From Allium sativum (taxonomy: Eukaryota > Streptophyta > Magnoliopsida > Asparagales > Amaryllidaceae), in contig CM060915.1 in NCBI GenBank assembly GCA_030737875.1, forward strand, positions 634,014,786 through 634,078,785: a DNA stretch of 64,000 nucleotides. Reading direction: 5' to 3'. This document shows, one piece after another, positions 49,840 through 61,560 of this stretch; position 1 is the first letter of the stretch, and every line of letters starts with the position of its first letter. A program made the translations under genes and the position numbers. Under the pieces are notes generated by a model, which was given only the letters and a program-made list of their open reading frames with translations, was not told the origin of the DNA and searched no databases.

Positions 49840-51043
49840 ATTGAAATAGTGGCTATCAATTATTTCTCTAAAATGTTTCAATGGTGTATCTTCTCAAAGA
49901 TTTCCAGAATTTCAACCTATTTCTTATATCAATGAGTAGGGCCATAATTTTTTAATGAAGCAAGTGGAGTTAGATGAAATTCATATAGAATTATTTTCAA
50001 TTCATGATGAGTCAATCCCTTGGTCGGATGGTCTAAATGCAAAATTCATGAAATTTCATTGGGAAGAGCTAAAGTATGACACGTTGGCTGCCATTTCTGA
50101 TATTTTTATATCAGGTAAACTGCCTAAATCTCTTAATTTTACTTTTATTTCTTTAATTACTAAGAATGAAAAACCAACTGAGAATTCCCAATTCGTCCAA
50201 TATCTTTTTGTAATGTTTATTACAAGATTTTTTCCAAAGTACTTTGCAACATATTGAAGCCTTTCCTACCTTTTCTAATCTCAGAAAATCAGAGTGCCTT
50301 TATTAAAGGTAGATATATAGGGGATAATATTTTATTAGCTTATGGAATGCTATGAGATTTTAAAAATAAGGTGTGCCCAAAATGTGTGTTAAAGTAGATT
50401 TACAAAATGCTTATGATAGTGTAAGGAATTTATTTGTTACTTAATGTCTCGAAAGAATTTTCCTACTCACTTTGTAAATCTCATTTATGAATGTATGACT
50501 ACGACAACATTTTCAATCATCATTCAAGGAATATCCATGGGCTTCATCATATCATCAAGGGGGATTAGGCAGGGTGATCCTCTATCATCATATTTATTTG
50601 CCATTTTAATGCAGTATATTACTTTCTTAATGGATGAAGCTACCATGAAAAAGGAATTTCAACCAAGTGATCAGTTTCAGCCTACAATTTCACATCTAAT
50701 TTATGCAGATGACCTGATGATTTTTGGGAAATCATCTTGCAAAATGCATATTCTCTAAGATCTATATTTCAGAAGCTAAGCCTTCATGCTGGACTAAATG
50801 TTAATGCAACAAAAACAAAAGTCTTTTTCAGGGTCAATTCAAATAATTCAAGGGATATTTTGAATATACTGGGATTTAATCAGGGGGTTTTTTACCTATT
50901 AAATATCTTAGAGGTCCACTGTCTTCTAATTATTTACACAATTTAGAATGTAATTCTCTGATTCAACGTGTTCAAAGCAAAATTCAAGGTTGGGAAACAA
51001 AGTTTTTAAGCTTTGCAGAAAGAGTAGAATTGATCAATACAGT
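49840..51043 (+). pseudogene. L1-type LINE reverse-transcriptase fragment
   Basis: Frame-broken matches to plant L1 RT in the correct order: NYFSKMF (about 49857), PWSDGLNAKF and SGKLPKSLN (49955-50257), [23 protein letters not shown] (about 50278), QNAYDSV, then SSRGIRQGDPLSSYLFA and the catalytic box YADD (50444-50758), NATKTKVFF and GWETKFLSFAERVELINTVV up to 51043. Several frameshifts and stops lie between segments. Sequence stops abruptly where the 51044 LTR begins, with ACAGT at the junction. The remaining 3' part should lie beyond the right-hand LTR stack. Confidence 0.9.
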
Positions 51044-54000
51044 TGTAATGACCCGAAAATTCCCCTCATGGGAAATCGCCGGATACACTAACTTTGGGCA
51101 TACAACACATCAGAACAAATAACAGAAGAGTTTTGTGAACATCATAATAATGTTACATCAAGAGTACATAATATCAGAGTACATCGAATATAATATAGCG
51201 GAAGATAATTTACAATAAATGTAATACAATGCAGCGGAAGACTATCATTGCTCTGGCCACAACTTTAAGATTCGATCTAGAATCCTGCCTAATAAATAGA
51301 TATCTGCAAAACAAGCCACTCGACTGCCCGTGTGGAAAAGAGGGCACCCGAGTTTGCAAAGTGAAACAAACTACGAGCATGTCATGGGACTGGTATGAGA
51401 AATCATACTTAACTTATCTAATAATAATAAGGCTAATCACAGGACCACGATGCTAACGCGGAATGGGTTTACTCCATTGGATTGCCAGTGCAAGAAATAA
51501 AGTAAATCATTAAACAACGCAATGCTTTTTAGAAAAATGAAGCCATTATAAGACTCAAGTCCCATCACACAATGCAACGCAAACCAGAGGATAGAGTTTT
51601 ACCTTATAATGGTAAAAAATGTCGGATTCGATATTATTATTAGTGTATATATGTTTCAAAACGTTTCAATCATAATGTATCAATCATAGATGGCATAACT
51701 ACCATATACCATGTCGCCTGTATGGTGTCGTATTGAAAGTTGGATTTCCATCACGAACCAAGGCAAGGGATCATCCTTACCGAATTCCAGACTCTCTAGC
51801 CCACGCCTTAGGATACAGCCGCAACTGTACCTAGGAGAAGCAAGGCCAGAACACAAATACTTTAGTGGATTAGTTATTCCTGAACAATACGTTTCCCCGC
51901 CCTATGGGGCGTAAATAAAGAGCCACTAGGGACTCAAACCCGAGGCGCCTCATTCCATCATCCACATAAGTAAAATGTCTGGGTTCCATACCATGACACC
52001 ACTTCTAGTTAGAAAGAAATGCATTTCCTCCCTGCTATCCTTCTTCGGTTTCTGGTTCATATCGGGATGTGAGGCCCGTGAAGTATTGCTACACAAAGCT
52101 GTGCTTTGATCATCAACCACAAGGCTCTGCTTTTCAACAAAAGCCTTGATCATTTGCATCTTAGCATGCTACACAGTCAGTCCATACCATACCATTGATT
52201 TCTGCCAATATATAACCTCTAAGCTCGTGCGTCTCAGAGAAGGGTGTTAAGCAAGAGAATAAATTCTCCACCACCAAAAAAAAATATTTAGCAGAGATCA
52301 ACGAATACAACATAAAGGAATACAACGTCAGGCATACTACCCACTTACAAGTCCGTTCTAGGTCTGAACGAAACCGGAGACACCTTATTCCTCGTCCCAT
52401 ATGTCCGATACAGGAGAGAGGTTCTCGCATATCCGTCGATCTCCAAGTACGTCTAGATGATCACCACTTATTACCTTGTCTTGGGATGCCTCCCAATCAA
52501 GACATCAGTAATCATCCAAACGATGTAACAACCTCTGATCTTTAACCACTGTCTTCATCTTCGACTTTTAATTGTCGTAGTAATTATTCAGAATGGGATG
52601 AACCCGGTCTTTCCGAATAACTCGTGTATTTCATAATCAATGATCAAGTGCTATAGAAACACATCATATGCCTCATTCCAATTCAGAATATTCTTTTAGT
52701 AAAATATTCACATTATTAGGGAAAGGTTCCCATTAATTTTATCAAAAATAAATTCTTTTAAATTTATTCTTTAATAATTTTTTTAAAGATTCATTAAAAC
52801 TCCAATTTGGTTTTAATATCAAAAATCATTACTTTATGATTATTCAACTTTAAGAAAGTAATCTTGTCATTAACTGGGTTAAAGAACCAATGTCATTTAA
52901 AACACAGTTCCCGATAAACCCCAAATCATCTTCCATTAAATATGGAATTTTCATAGAAATCAAATCAATATATAATCGATATAAATTTCCGTATCATACT
53001 AATAATATAAATGGAATAACGGCCAAGCCTTTTAAATTCCATATATAATAACGGTCTTCTTTTACAGAAGCTAATCTCGATTGTTATTAAATCGAATTCC
53101 ATTTAACTCCAATTTCTTCTATTAAATTGGAAAACTTTACTTTGGAAAATTTCCATTAAATATTAATAAAAAGATTTATAAGTTTCAAATCATATCTTCA
53201 TTGTTAATTGGGTTAAAGAACGAATGTCTTTAAAAACACAGTTCACAATAAACCCAATTCACATTTCATTTTATTCCAATTACTAAATATAATTGGAAAC
53301 TCTAATAATCTTAATTAAAAGATTTATTCTTCTCTCAACTGGGTTTAAGAACAGTATTACTGAAGACACCATTCACGGCAAACCCAAAAATCCAATTTAT
53401 TTTATTTAATTCCAATCAAATATTAATTAACTGGGAACTTCATTAAATCTTAATTTAATGATTTATTCTAGTTAATAACTAGTTCATTTCATAAATAATA
53501 TATTTTTATCTTTTCAAATATGAAAATTTTCATATAAAATCTTTCCAAATCACTTATTATGAATTTACATAATTTATCCATATTTTTAATAATTTTATTC
53601 AGGCCCGTACAGTCGGTTTCCAATAACAGCCACCGAACAACATCCATAGCGACTTTTTCAAATTTGATTTGGACAAATTCCAAATCCAACCGTTAGATTT
53701 CAAAACTCTTATATTCATTGGAAAGCTCTTTTCGATACGAACCCAATGGTTCTGGTTTTAGGAGAATCCGACGGTTGGATCTGTCATTACATCAATTTGA
53801 AGTTAATGGTCGAAATTCGCGAACAATCGCTGCGCGGCACGTTCTATTCAGGCCATTAAATATATGTAATATATAAATTTCATCGATTTCCATTTAAAAC
53901 GTATTTTATAAATCATTTATATATTTATTTCAAAATGATTCCAACTTTATTTCAATTTTAAATCAAAATTGAATATTTTATATCTTTATCATATTAAAAT

Positions 54001-54350
54001 ATTAATATTTTCAAAATATTAGATTTTGAAATCACTACTTTTCGATATTCATTATGAAATGAAAAAAATTGATCGATAAGACCATTCGGATTAAAAATGG
54101 CCTTTCTATACTTAACCTGTCTTCATATTTTTATATTTTTGTGTCCATCCAAAGATGGACATAAAAATCAAAATTTTATTCTTCACTAAATTTATTTTAA
54201 AATACCCTTGATTTTAAAATATTCTTTATTTAAAAGATTCTTTACTTTTTTGAACAACCTTTATTTAAAAACATTCTGAATCGGAATGCGACTCAATCAA
54301 TTACCATATAATTTCAGTTATATGGACTTCATACATCGCATGTATATAAC
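51044..54350 (-). mobile_element. Long Ty3-type LTR (left part), inserted in the L1 fragment
   Basis: Starts TGTAATGACCCG directly after candidate TSD ACAGT (51039-51043). It aligns, inverted, with 59500-61998: shared blocks include the GGGACTGGTATGAGAAATC region, the CGGAATGGGTTTACTCCA hairpin region, and co-linear sequence at 52860-53110 versus 60300-59900. It stops at 54350 in the middle of that homology (CATGTATATAAC), where the 54351 LTR has inserted. The rest of this LTR is therefore expected beyond the window. Confidence 0.8.
52875..53386. repeat. Three copies of the TGGGTTT...AAACCCA hairpin module
   Basis: Copies at 52875-52923, 53208-53257 and 53340-53386, each about 48-50 bp with outer arms of the TGGGTT/AACCCA type and inner GAAC/GTTC-type arms. 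They correspond to modules at 59776, 60109, 12221 and 12540 in the related LTRs. Confidence 0.7.
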
Positions 54351-55423
54351 TGTAACGACCCGGAAAATCCGAACCAATTAAAAAAATTTATTTTGGTTAT
54401 TATAATGAATTTTGGATATTTAAAATGAATTATTATTCTATAATAATGACGAGAAATTTATTTTGAATAGAATTAGAACGTATATATTTATTTGAATCGA
54501 AGTTAGAATATAATTATTTATTTTTAATTATAGAAGGAATTGAAAATGTCACGGTAGTTTGAAATTTCGATTTCGAATTTCAAATGAATGTACACCGGAT
54601 TTTAGCGAAACAAAAAATATTAGAATCTGTTTGAAAATATCTTTCCAATGGATCTGAAAAATTGAAATTTCATAACGGGAATAAAAAGTTATGCCCACTT
54701 GAAAATTCAGAATAGTCGTTATGGAAAATATAGCCCTTAAAAATGAAAATTTTGCAAACAACCTCTGTTTTCAACGAAACCACTTTTGTTGGGTCTAGGA
54801 TGTCAAGTTATTGCTAGATTCCAAAATTCATAATTTTCTGAATCAATATGTGAGCGTGGTGAAGTAAAACGTGTTTTGACAGTTTCAGCCAATTTGGATC
54901 GACCAGAAATGACCATTTTTCAAACAGTCTCCAAATTAGATGAAATTAGCTTTGTTAGAACCATATCGTCAATACGAAGCTAGAAAATATTTTTCTGGAA
55001 TTTTCAGAGTCCGTATGTGGCCCTGGTAAATTGAAATGTGCGTTCAAATTCAATATATAGATTTATATTTTGATTTTGATGGAAATTGATCGAAACAGTC
55101 GAACTGGCTTACGATACATATCCCATTGTGTTCTGGATGGGGGTAATTAGCTGGGGAAGATAGTCAGTAGGTTCGATTTCAAGCTCGAAACCAAAAGTTG
55201 CTTTTTGAAATTTAAAAATAATAAAATATATAAATATTTATATAACCCCCCTTTTCAGTTTCTCTCTCCGATTCATTTAAAAAAAAACAAACGATGGGGG
55301 GGAACCGCGCGCTCCAGCTCTTCTTCTTCCCCTCTTCTTCTCCTTCCCGCTTCCCCCCTTTTGCTTTGCGTGAACCCCCCCCCCCCCCCCCACCCCCCTA
55401 AAACCCAATTTCCAACGCTGCCG
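54351..55423 (+). mobile_element. Long Ty3-type LTR (left part), inserted in the 51044 LTR
   Basis: Starts TGTAACGACCCGG after candidate TSD ATAAC (54346-54350). It matches 3846-4850 and the minus strand of 9760-10573 throughout, including the GTTATGCCC block and two copies of the CAAACRACCTC...GATGAAA module. It ends at AACGCTGCCG, which corresponds to GAGCGCTGCCACCC at 4807-4820, so it was cut there by the 55424 insertion. The rest should lie beyond 64000. A poly-C run (about 55377-55393) is present. Confidence 0.8.
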
Positions 55424-55890
55424 TGAAACACCCCACCTCCGTTAGGGTCACTCTCAAAGGGAATGCCCTAATTTTGGTGGAGGTTTATAAGTATAAGTCA
55501 CAGATACACAAGACAGATATAAATACACATATTTTTGAACCACGAAAACAACATCAACTTTTATTTCATCAAAAATACGTGTTACACAAACCATGCTATA
55601 ATTGTCTCACAATACTTCCAAAAACATTACAATTTCATAATTGTCTTGATTTCATAACTTAAAGAAGTATAAAAACATAAGTAAACTGCATAAGTCCCCA
55701 TAAGTGCTATCCAAAGCCATAGTCCAAAACGAAAGAGATCCAAGCAATACATTCTCTCTCTCTCTTCAAGCTGAATGTGAAAACTGGTCAAGCTACGGTA
55801 TTCCCTCCCTGTGGACCTGGGGGGGACGAAAGAAAAGAAGACGAAAGAAAAGTAGAGTCAGACATAAAGCCTGAGTAAGTCTAGGACTAT
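55424..55890 (-). mobile_element. Tekay-like LTR (left part), inserted in the 54351 LTR
   Basis: Starts TGAAACACCCCACC after candidate TSD TGCCG (55419-55423). The block AGTCAGACATAAAGCCTG near 55857 matches the Tekay-type LTR near 23829 and 31182 (GGTCAGACATAAAGCCTGG) in the same orientation. It is interrupted at 55890 by the solo LTR and resumes at 62004. A CT microsatellite lies near 55751-55764. Confidence 0.7.
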
Positions 55891-56562
55891 TGTAACAACC
55901 CGGAATTTTGGACCAATTTTAAAATCTTATTTTTATGAAGTTTGTTAAGAAATTGAGGCAGAAAATAAAAATTCTATTTTTAAATAATTTATGTTGAAAT
56001 TATATGTTGACATCAAACATATAAAATTTGCGTTGTGTATTTTCACTAAAAACAAGTATGACCTTAGCGTCGTTGTGTTATACTAGAAATTATTATATTT
56101 TTAGCATCATATTAATATATGTGAATAAGGATATTTTTTTAGCGTCATGTTAATATAAACATCATCTGTTTAGAAACGTTGTATTAATATAGAATCATCA
56201 CTCTTATTAGGAATGTTTAGTTAAAATAAATATGTCATTTTAGTTAGTAATGTAAGTTATATAAAAATGTCATGTTAATAAAAATGTCATTATGTTAAGA
56301 ATGTTATGATGGAGAAATATATAAATGATAAGATTTCATTTTTATTGTACATATAGAAATGGTCATTAGTTGGAATATTAAGAGTAAGAAAAAAAATTAA
56401 TATCATGTTTTTAAATATTAAAAATAAAGCATATTTTTAGTATCATGTATAAATAGTAAGAATAAACGCATTTTTAGTGTCACATTGAATCACGTAATGA
56501 AAGAAGAGATTACATTTTAATGTAATAAAAGAAATGAAGGAAAACACGTTCTTGTTAATTTA

Positions 56563-56590
56563 AATAATAATAATAATAATAATAATAAAA
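56563..56590. repeat. (AAT)n microsatellite
   Basis: About nine uninterrupted AAT units inside the solo LTR. Confidence 0.95.
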
Positions 56591-56786
56591 CATACAAGGT
56601 TGAATAAGATAAAACATACAAAAGTTTTTTTTTCTTTTTAAGATGAGTTGGAGCTATTAAATAAGGGGTTCTTTTTGCAAATTCCTTCGCACGCGTTCAC
56701 ACTAAGCTACTTTGTTTAGGTGTTATTTTTGAAATGGAGTTTTGTCCCACATCGTAGAATAATCCCCTTGGCCTTGGCTAATGCAG

Positions 56787-56795
56787 CTATATAAG
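56787..56795 (+). promoter_or_regulatory. Candidate LTR TATA box with downstream pyrimidine-rich leader
   Basis: CTATATAAG is followed 40-110 bp later by a dense CTT-rich stretch (56845-56900). An AAGGTGAGAAC at about 56978 resembles a splice donor. A TTTTGTCCCACATCG block lies about 50 bp upstream. This is the best transcription-start candidate in the 55891-61998 LTR. Confidence 0.5.
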
Positions 56796-57286
56796 CATGG
56801 TACCTCCTTCATGTGTTGTATACTAAGTTTTATTAGAATAAAACCTTTCTTCCTTCCTCTTCTTTTACTTTCTTCTTTCTTCTCTTTTCTCTTTCTCTTC
56901 AAAAGAAAGTTCAAAAGAAAGAGAAGAGGATTTCCAAAATAAAATTTTGCTTGTTCTTGTCTCTACCCTTATCCGCGCAAGGTGAGAACTCTGAACTGAA
57001 TTTTATTCAATTTTAATTTTTAACTATTATTTGTAATTAAAATTTTGTATGCTTGTAATAGTGTAAATCTGTGCTGTGATGTTTTATTTCTTTTATTCAG
57101 TTTCATGTACGCATTGCGAGTATTTTATTTATTTTATCCCGAATCTATATTTTTAGATTCGTGTATCGCGCAGTAATTTTTATCCATTGTTATTCCAGAT
57201 CTGTGGGTTAAGATCTATGAACGCGCGCTATTATTTCTGTACATCGCGCTATTATTTTCTGTACATTGGCGCTGTTATTTTTCATT

Positions 57287-57770
57287 TAAGCGTGGAGGTT
57301 GAAAATCTCATCTTTATTTAAAGTGAGATATAAAACCCCATCTTTGAAATTTATTTATTTTATTTTATTTCAAGAGTGGAGATTGAAAATCTCATCTTTA
57401 TTTAAGATGAGATATAAAACCCCATCATTGCAATTTAGTTTATTTTATTTTCTTTTCCAAACGTGGGATGAAAATCTCATCTTTATCGTTCATGAGCCTA
57501 GTGTGTGGATGTAAAGTCCCCTCTTTGTTTTCATGTTATTAAAGATGAGATATAAAAGTTCCATCTTTGATTTCATTTTATTTTATTTCAAGCGTGGAAT
57601 GTGAAAGCTCCATCTTGAATTGCATTTTATTTTATTTCAAGCGTGGAATGTGAAAGTTCCATCTTGAATTGCATTTTATTTTATTTCAAGCGTGGAATGT
57701 GAAAGTCCTATCTTTACAGTTCATTTCATTTATATTCAAACGTGGGATGTAAAAATAATCTCATCTTTTC
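57287..57770 (+). repeat. Tandem repeat, about 50-80 bp units with GTGGAATGTGAAAGT core
   Basis: At least seven units of the form (A)GCGTGGAATGTGAAAGTYCCATCTT followed by a TTTTATTTTATTTCA spacer. The three between about 57580 and 57715 are nearly identical at about 55 bp; the earlier ones are diverged and longer. Confidence 0.8.
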
Positions 57771-58084
57771 AGTTCTTATTTCAATCGAGCGATGTAATTT
57801 ATGTTCCTAAATTTATGTGTGCGCTATAATCTTCTCTTTTGTTTGAAATTCTTCATGTTTATATGCTATGCAATAAAAGAAATGTCATTATTTGTCAAAT
57901 CATGTAGGTTGTGTTGTTTGTTTTCTTTTATTAAAGATTTCACATTTTTATTTACAAACAATATAAAAATTAATCTTTATCTTTGTAAAAGCATAGAATC
58001 CGAATCAAGAATAGAAATTTGGATTTCTAATATAAAGATTTTAATTTATTTTAAAGCCTATCCTTTGTAAGTAAAAATTTAACA

Positions 58085-58215
58085 TGTTTTATAATAATAT
58101 GAGTGCGTATGAAGTAAATTCATATTTTATAATCATGTGAATGCATATGAAGTAAATTCATATTTTATAATCACATGAATGCACATGAAGTAAATCATAT
58201 TTTATCATATTTTAA
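58085..58215. repeat. Tandem repeat, about 43-bp unit, three copies
   Basis: The unit is ATGAAGTAAATTCATATTTTATAATCA followed by YRTGAATGCAT. The third copy is slightly shortened. Confidence 0.8.
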
Positions 58216-58239
58216 TGTAGTATAAGAATAAGAGAAAAG

Positions 58240-59040
58240 TTTACATTTTCCATCAAAAGAACAAAATAATATGAATCATTTTATTTACATTTTCTATTGT
58301 AAATGAAAAACACAAAATGTATGAATCATTTTATTTACATTTTCTATTGTAAAAAAAACAACAAAACTATGTGAATCACTTTTATTTCTATTGTAAATAG
58401 AAAGATCAAATCATGTGATCCCTTTTTATTTATTTACATTTCTTATTATAAATAAAATGAGGTAATTATGTGAATTTACTATTTTGTATAAATAAGAATA
58501 TGACATATTTTTATTTGCATTTTATGCAAACAAAATATAGGAAAAAGAATCACATAGTTGTTTCCCCTTTTATATGTAAACAAAACACAAAAACAAAGTA
58601 GTTATATTTCTTATTTGCATTTTTAGATGCAAATAAAGCATAGAAAGGAAATTACACTTTTATTTATCATTGCTTGTTAAATAAAAGTAAAAGAGTAAAA
58701 GACATATTTTTTTTATCATTGTTTTGCTAAATAAAAGTACAAGATATAAAAGAACATTTTTTTTTACATTGTTTGTCAAATAAAAAAAGACAAATACATA
58801 AGAGACATTTTTATTTGTGTTTTATGAACAAATAAAAGTACAAGATTAGAAACACACTTTTATTTACATTGTATTTGTTGAACTAGAATTGTTAACAAAA
58901 TGAGTATATCACTTTCACTCATCTTTGTAGGAAACAGAATTTATGTGCAAATATAAGGATTACTTTTATTTGCATAATATACAGTAGAATTTATACGCAA
59001 ACATAAAATCCAATTTTTATTTGCAAACTTGCATTAGAAT
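58240..59040. repeat. Array of diverged hairpin units (TTTTATTTRCAT...ATGYAAATAAAA)
   Basis: About ten units, each a near-palindrome. Examples: arms ATTTACA and TGTAAAT at 58283-58304; arms TTTGCAT and ATGCAAA around TTT at 58514-58530; arms CTTTTATTTA and TAAATAAAAG at 58657-58687. Later copies near 58740, 58770 and 58810 are weaker. Pairing persists although the arm sequence changes between units. Confidence 0.65.
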
Positions 59041-59773
59041 TTATATTCTAATATACAATTGTATTGTTGGTCAAAATATACACTGAAAAGTATTGTTAAG
59101 AAACTTCATACAAATAAAGAATAATGGAAATTATATCCCATTTGTCATCCATAATAAAGCTATATAAATAAATTGCCCTTTATGTAACTTTAGGAATATA
59201 TAGTGAGATCATACGAGTAAAATACATTCTTACTCGATATAAGTGACATGTGTAGTGAAATTGAAATTGGTTAAACCTATTAACCAATTATATATTTATT
59301 TATTTATATGAATTGTTGTTGGCTGAAAACCCCACACGGGTATTGGGACGATACTTGACTGACACAAATCCCAATGTTTAATTATATGTCTATCGGTTGA
59401 TCGACAGGCTGCGATGAGCATTATTATTTCATTTTAACGCTCACACAGTTGAAATCGTCACTCTGGTTGTTAATGGATGGATTGAGAATTATTTCCTGTT
59501 ATTACCCTATACATGAAATGTATGAAACCCATATGACCCAAATTATATGGTGCATGGTTGAGTCGCATTCCAATGCAGAATTTCTTTTTAAATAAAGAAT
59601 GTTTACATAATAAAGGAATTTTTGTAAAATAAAAGATTTTGTATTTCTAAAGAATATTTTACATAAATAATATTTTATTAATTATTTTAAAATATTTTTT
59701 TAATATTTTTAGGATAAATCTTTTATTTAAGATCATTAGATCTTAACAATTATGTTTAGTGATTGATATGTAG

Positions 59774-60156
59774 ATTGGATTTGTAGTGGACGATGTTTTA
59801 AATAACATTTATCCTTTAATCCAATTTACATTGAAATTATTATTTGAAATTTATAAATCTATTTTATAAATTTGAAAGAAGATTTTATAAAATTAGAATT
59901 TTCCAATTTAATATATTAAATTGGAATTAAGTGGAAATTCGATTGATAATAATCGAGATGGGCTTCTGTAAAAGAAGACCGATATTATATATGGAATTTA
60001 AGAGGCTTTGCCGTTATTCCATTTATAATGTTAGTCCGATACAGAAATTTATAACGATTATTTGTTGATTTGATTTCTGTAGAAATTCCATATTTTGGAA
60101 ATTGTTTTTGGGTTTATCGTGAACTGTGTTTTAAATGACACTAGTTCTTTAACCCA
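59774..60156 (+). repeat. Two copies of the conserved LTR hairpin module
   Basis: Copy one (59776-59823) has outer arms TGGATT and AATCCA and inner GGA and TCC. Copy two (60109-60156) has outer arms TGGGTT and AACCCA and inner GAACT and AGTTC. The matched changes keep the base pairing. Counterparts occur in the 3846 and 51044 LTRs. Confidence 0.65.
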
Positions 60157-61530
60157 ATTTAAGACAAGATTGGTTTATTGAAATTAATAATCTTGTAATA
60201 ATGATTCTTGTATTAAAAATCAAAATTGGAATATTAATAAATCTTTTTAGAAAGATTAAAAATTTAATTTATTTTATCTTTGATAAAATTAATGAGAATC
60301 TTTTAATATAAATAATATTTTTATTTAAAAAAGAATGTTCAGAGTTGGAATGTGGCGTATGGTTGATTTTAATTAAGAATACACGAGTTATTCGGGAAGA
60401 CCGGGTCTAACCCATTCTCAATAATCATCACGACGATCAAGAGTCGAAGATGAAGATGGTGACTGAAGACCGGAGAGCTTCACATCGTTTGGTTGATGGT
60501 GACTGATATCTTGAATTGGGACTGATCCCCCAAGGCAAGGTAAAAAGTGATGATCTTCCAGACGTACTGGAGATCGACGGATACGTTGTTTCGTTCAGAC
60601 CCAGAACGGACTTGTAAATGGATAGCATGCCTGACATTGAAATTTATTTCATGTAATTAAATTGGTTTTTATTTAATATATAAATGCATGGTGGCGGAGG
60701 ATTTATTCTCTTGCTTAACACCCTTTTGTATGTTAAATAATTACCGAAAGCATGATATGAGTTGTTGATGTGGTATGCCAAGTTGCACTTGATCAAGGCT
60801 TATTGTTGCAAAGCAGAGCCTTGTGGGATGATCAAAGCATAGTCTATTTAGGCATAGCTTTGTGTAACGTGACTTCGCGAGCCTCACAGCCCGGTAGAGT
60901 CTAAAACGGGAGAAGGGAACGCAGGGAGTGCACACGTTTCTCTCTAGCTAGAGTGGTGCCAGGGACTTACCAGCGCTGGCATTTATTCATTGTGGTTGTT
61001 GTATTTTTCGAGGCCTCGGTTTATGCGGTCGCCACTGGCCGTATTATAGGTCCAAAAGGACCGGGGAACGTGTGTTCAGGCATTTCTAATCCACAAAAGT
61101 AAGTGTGGACCGGCCCTGCAGGATCCAAGGGTTGGACAGAGTACCAATCCTGGGGCATTGCTAGAATGTCTCGAATCGGTAAGGATCTCCTCCCTAGCCT
61201 TGACTCAGATGGAACCCAAATTTCCAATACGACATCATGCGGTTTTGATTGTATACCGATATATGGCGACATAGTGGGATGGGGCACTCATGCCGTCTAG
61301 GATTAATACATTTACTTTGATGTTTTTCAAATTGGTTGCACATTATTATTATATAATGCCGTGTTTATCGTATCAAGCATTTCTTGACCATTATAAGGTA
61401 AAACCCTATCCTCCGGCTTGCGTGACATTATGTGATGGGACCTGGGTCCTATAATGGTTTCATTTTTCAAAAAGACATTGCGTTATTCTACGATTTACTT
61501 TACTTTATGCACTGGCAATCTATAGGAGAA

Positions 61531-61560
61531 AACCCGTTCCGCGAAAGTGGCGTGGTCCTG
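61531..61560 (+). ncRNA. Candidate hairpin CCGC-GAAA-GTGG in the U5 part of the LTR
   Basis: Within the block AACCCGTTCCGCGAAAGTGG followed by CGTGGTCCTG. The four related LTRs keep ACCC(G/A)TTCCG and CGTGGTCCTGT while the middle varies in a pairing-compatible way. The GAAA loop belongs to the GNRA class. There is no independent evidence of function. Confidence 0.35.
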
